From NCBI GenBank assembly GCA_014379705.1, contig JACMLI010000656.1:1-5845 (forward strand): a stretch of DNA of 5,845 nt, written 5' to 3'. Below are positions 4,854 to 5,845 of the stretch, piece after piece. Each line of letters begins with the position of its first letter. Position 1 is the stretch's first letter. The stretch comes from Gemmatimonadaceae bacterium (GTDB lineage: Bacteria; Gemmatimonadota; Gemmatimonadetes; Gemmatimonadales; Gemmatimonadaceae). The notes beneath the pieces were generated by a model. It ran no database searches, had not been told where the DNA came from, and saw nothing but the letters and a program-made list of their open reading frames with translations. The position numbers and the translations under genes are program-made.

Positions 4854-5845
4854 CGCGCGCGCCTTGCTCGCGCCGATCCTGGCACTGCACGATCGCATCC
4901 GCGATGCGGTCGTAGCGGCGTCCGAAGCGCAGGCGTCTGCCGCCCTTGCCGCTGTGGACCGCGACGACGATGGCGACACGATCTACGCCATCGACCGCGT
5001 GAGCGAGGAGACCCTCGTCGAGGGGCTGCTGGATGTCGCGCGCGACGAGCCCCTGTGGGTATTGGCCGAAGGGCTGCCGCCGGGAGGCATCGGCCTGCCG
5101 CACGGGATCGCGGAAGGGGCCTGTCCCTGGCGTGTGCTCGTGGACCCGATCGATGGCACGCGCGGCCTCATGTACCAGAAGCGCCCGGCGTGGGTGCTCA
5201 CGGGAGTCGCCCCGAACCGCGGGCCCGCGACGCGGCTTCGCGACATCGTCCTCGCGGTGCAGACGGAGATCCCGCTCGTCAAGCAGCACCTGAGCGACCA
5301 GTTGTGGGCCGTGCGCGGGGAAGGGTCATTCGCGCGTCGACGCAATCGCGTGTCGGGTGAGGTCAACGGATTCACCCCACGACCATCGCAGGCGGACACG
5401 ATCGCACACGGGTTCAGTTCCGTGGTGCGCTTCTTCCCCGGGGCGCGTGACGTGCTCGCGGCCATCGACGATGCCCTCGTGACCCAGGTGCTCGGTCCGC
5501 CCGTGGCGGGAAAGGCGGCGTGCTTCGAGGACCAGTACATGTCCACCGGGGGCCAGCTGTACGAGCTGGCGATGGGGCATGACCGCTTCGTCGCCGACCT
5601 GAGGCCGGAGATGGCGCCGATCCTCGCGGCGCGCGGCGTGCCGCTGCCGCTCTGTTGTCACCCCTACGACCTCTGCACCGCGCTCATCGCCGAACAGCTC
5701 GGCGTGGTCCTGACCGACGCCGACGGGGCGCCCCTGGACGGCCCCTTCGACCTCGAGGCAGCGCTGTCGTGGGTCGGCTATGCCAACGAGGGATTGCGCC
5801 AGCGCGTGGAGCCGGCGCTGCGTGAGGCCATTCGCCGCCTCGCCC
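4846..5845 (+). CDS. Inositol-monophosphatase-superfamily phosphatase, divergent, runs off the right edge
   Basis: An open frame of 333 codons starts at an ATG inside the last codons of galT (shared ATGCCTGA) and has no stop before the window ends. The superfamily metal site is recognisable: Glu75 in LAEG, Asp100-Pro-Ile-Asp103-Gly-Thr (DPIDGTRG), and Asp275 in HPYDLCTALIAEQLG, the counterpart of the usual WD motif followed by an AG-rich helix. Trp of WD is Tyr here, and the GEE/SEE pair is reduced to one Glu. The segment between the second and third motifs (103-275) is about 45 residues longer than in human IMPase, and the protein already exceeds the usual 260-280 residues. A cluster Cys270, Cys271, Cys277 surrounds the metal Asp. 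Members hydrolyse inositol phosphates, fructose bisphosphate, PAP or related phosphates; the substrate here cannot be assigned. Coupling to galT suggests a sugar-phosphate role. No ribosome site precedes the ATG, consistent with translational coupling. Confidence 0.82.
   Translation, partial: MPDARALLAPILALHDRIRDAVVAASEAQASAALAAVDRDDDGDTIYAIDRVSEETLVEGLLDVARDEPLWVLAEGLPPGGIGLPHGIAEGACPWRVLVDPIDGTRGLMYQKRPAWVLTGVAPNRGPATRLRDIVLAVQTEIPLVKQHLSDQLWAVRGEGSFARRRNRVSGEVNGFTPRPSQADTIAHGFSSVVRFFPGARDVLAAIDDALVTQVLGPPVAGKAACFEDQYMSTGGQLYELAMGHDRFVADLRPEMAPILAARGVPLPLCCHPYDLCTALIAEQLGVVLTDADGAPLDGPFDLEAALSWVGYANEGLRQRVEPALREAIRRLA

Noticed and set aside
4305..4979. Minus-strand open frames opposite galT and the phosphatase gene, including others at 4726-5289 and 5326-5661.
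   Set aside because: Antisense shadows; the plus strand holds continuous frames with intact family motifs.

Overview
This is a high-GC bacterial window with two operon-like blocks that diverge from a 479-base intergenic region (3337-3815). No rRNA, tRNA, CRISPR array, transposase or phage gene is visible. The taxon cannot be fixed from sequence alone. The GC-rich codon use, the DUF1854/ABC pair and the 9-base intergenic arrays suggest a soil or freshwater GC-rich lineage; Gemmatimonadota is only an impression.

Left block, minus strand, read right to left: a complete ABC exporter half-transporter (3336-1090) with an unusual soluble N-terminal domain of about 165 residues. It is followed 126 bases later by a DUF1854 protein (963-505). 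The gap between them holds a short 9-base periodic array and a palindromic element of the widespread type whose chance translations contain 'PAKAG'. About 190 bases past DUF1854 lies a very short ORF (313-53) that begins like a response-regulator receiver domain but lacks the rest of it. The ABC transporter and DUF1854 protein probably act together in the inner membrane. Related pairs carry the database name 'cyanophycin metabolism-associated', but no cyanophycin gene is present here.

Centre: the intergenic region carries, next to the ABC gene, a nested inverted repeat that would base-pair the bases just before the ABC start codon. Next to galT it carries two oppositely oriented arrays of 9-base units that could fold into a stem of about 45 base pairs. 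Smaller dyads lie between. No convincing sigma-70 promoter was found by eye.

Right block, plus strand: galT (3816-4853), a galactose-1-phosphate uridylyltransferase with intact zinc and active-site motifs, overlaps by 8 bases the start of an inositol-monophosphatase-superfamily gene (4846 to beyond the window edge). The two are probably translationally coupled. GalT links galactose-1-phosphate to the UDP-sugar pool; the phosphatase substrate is unknown.
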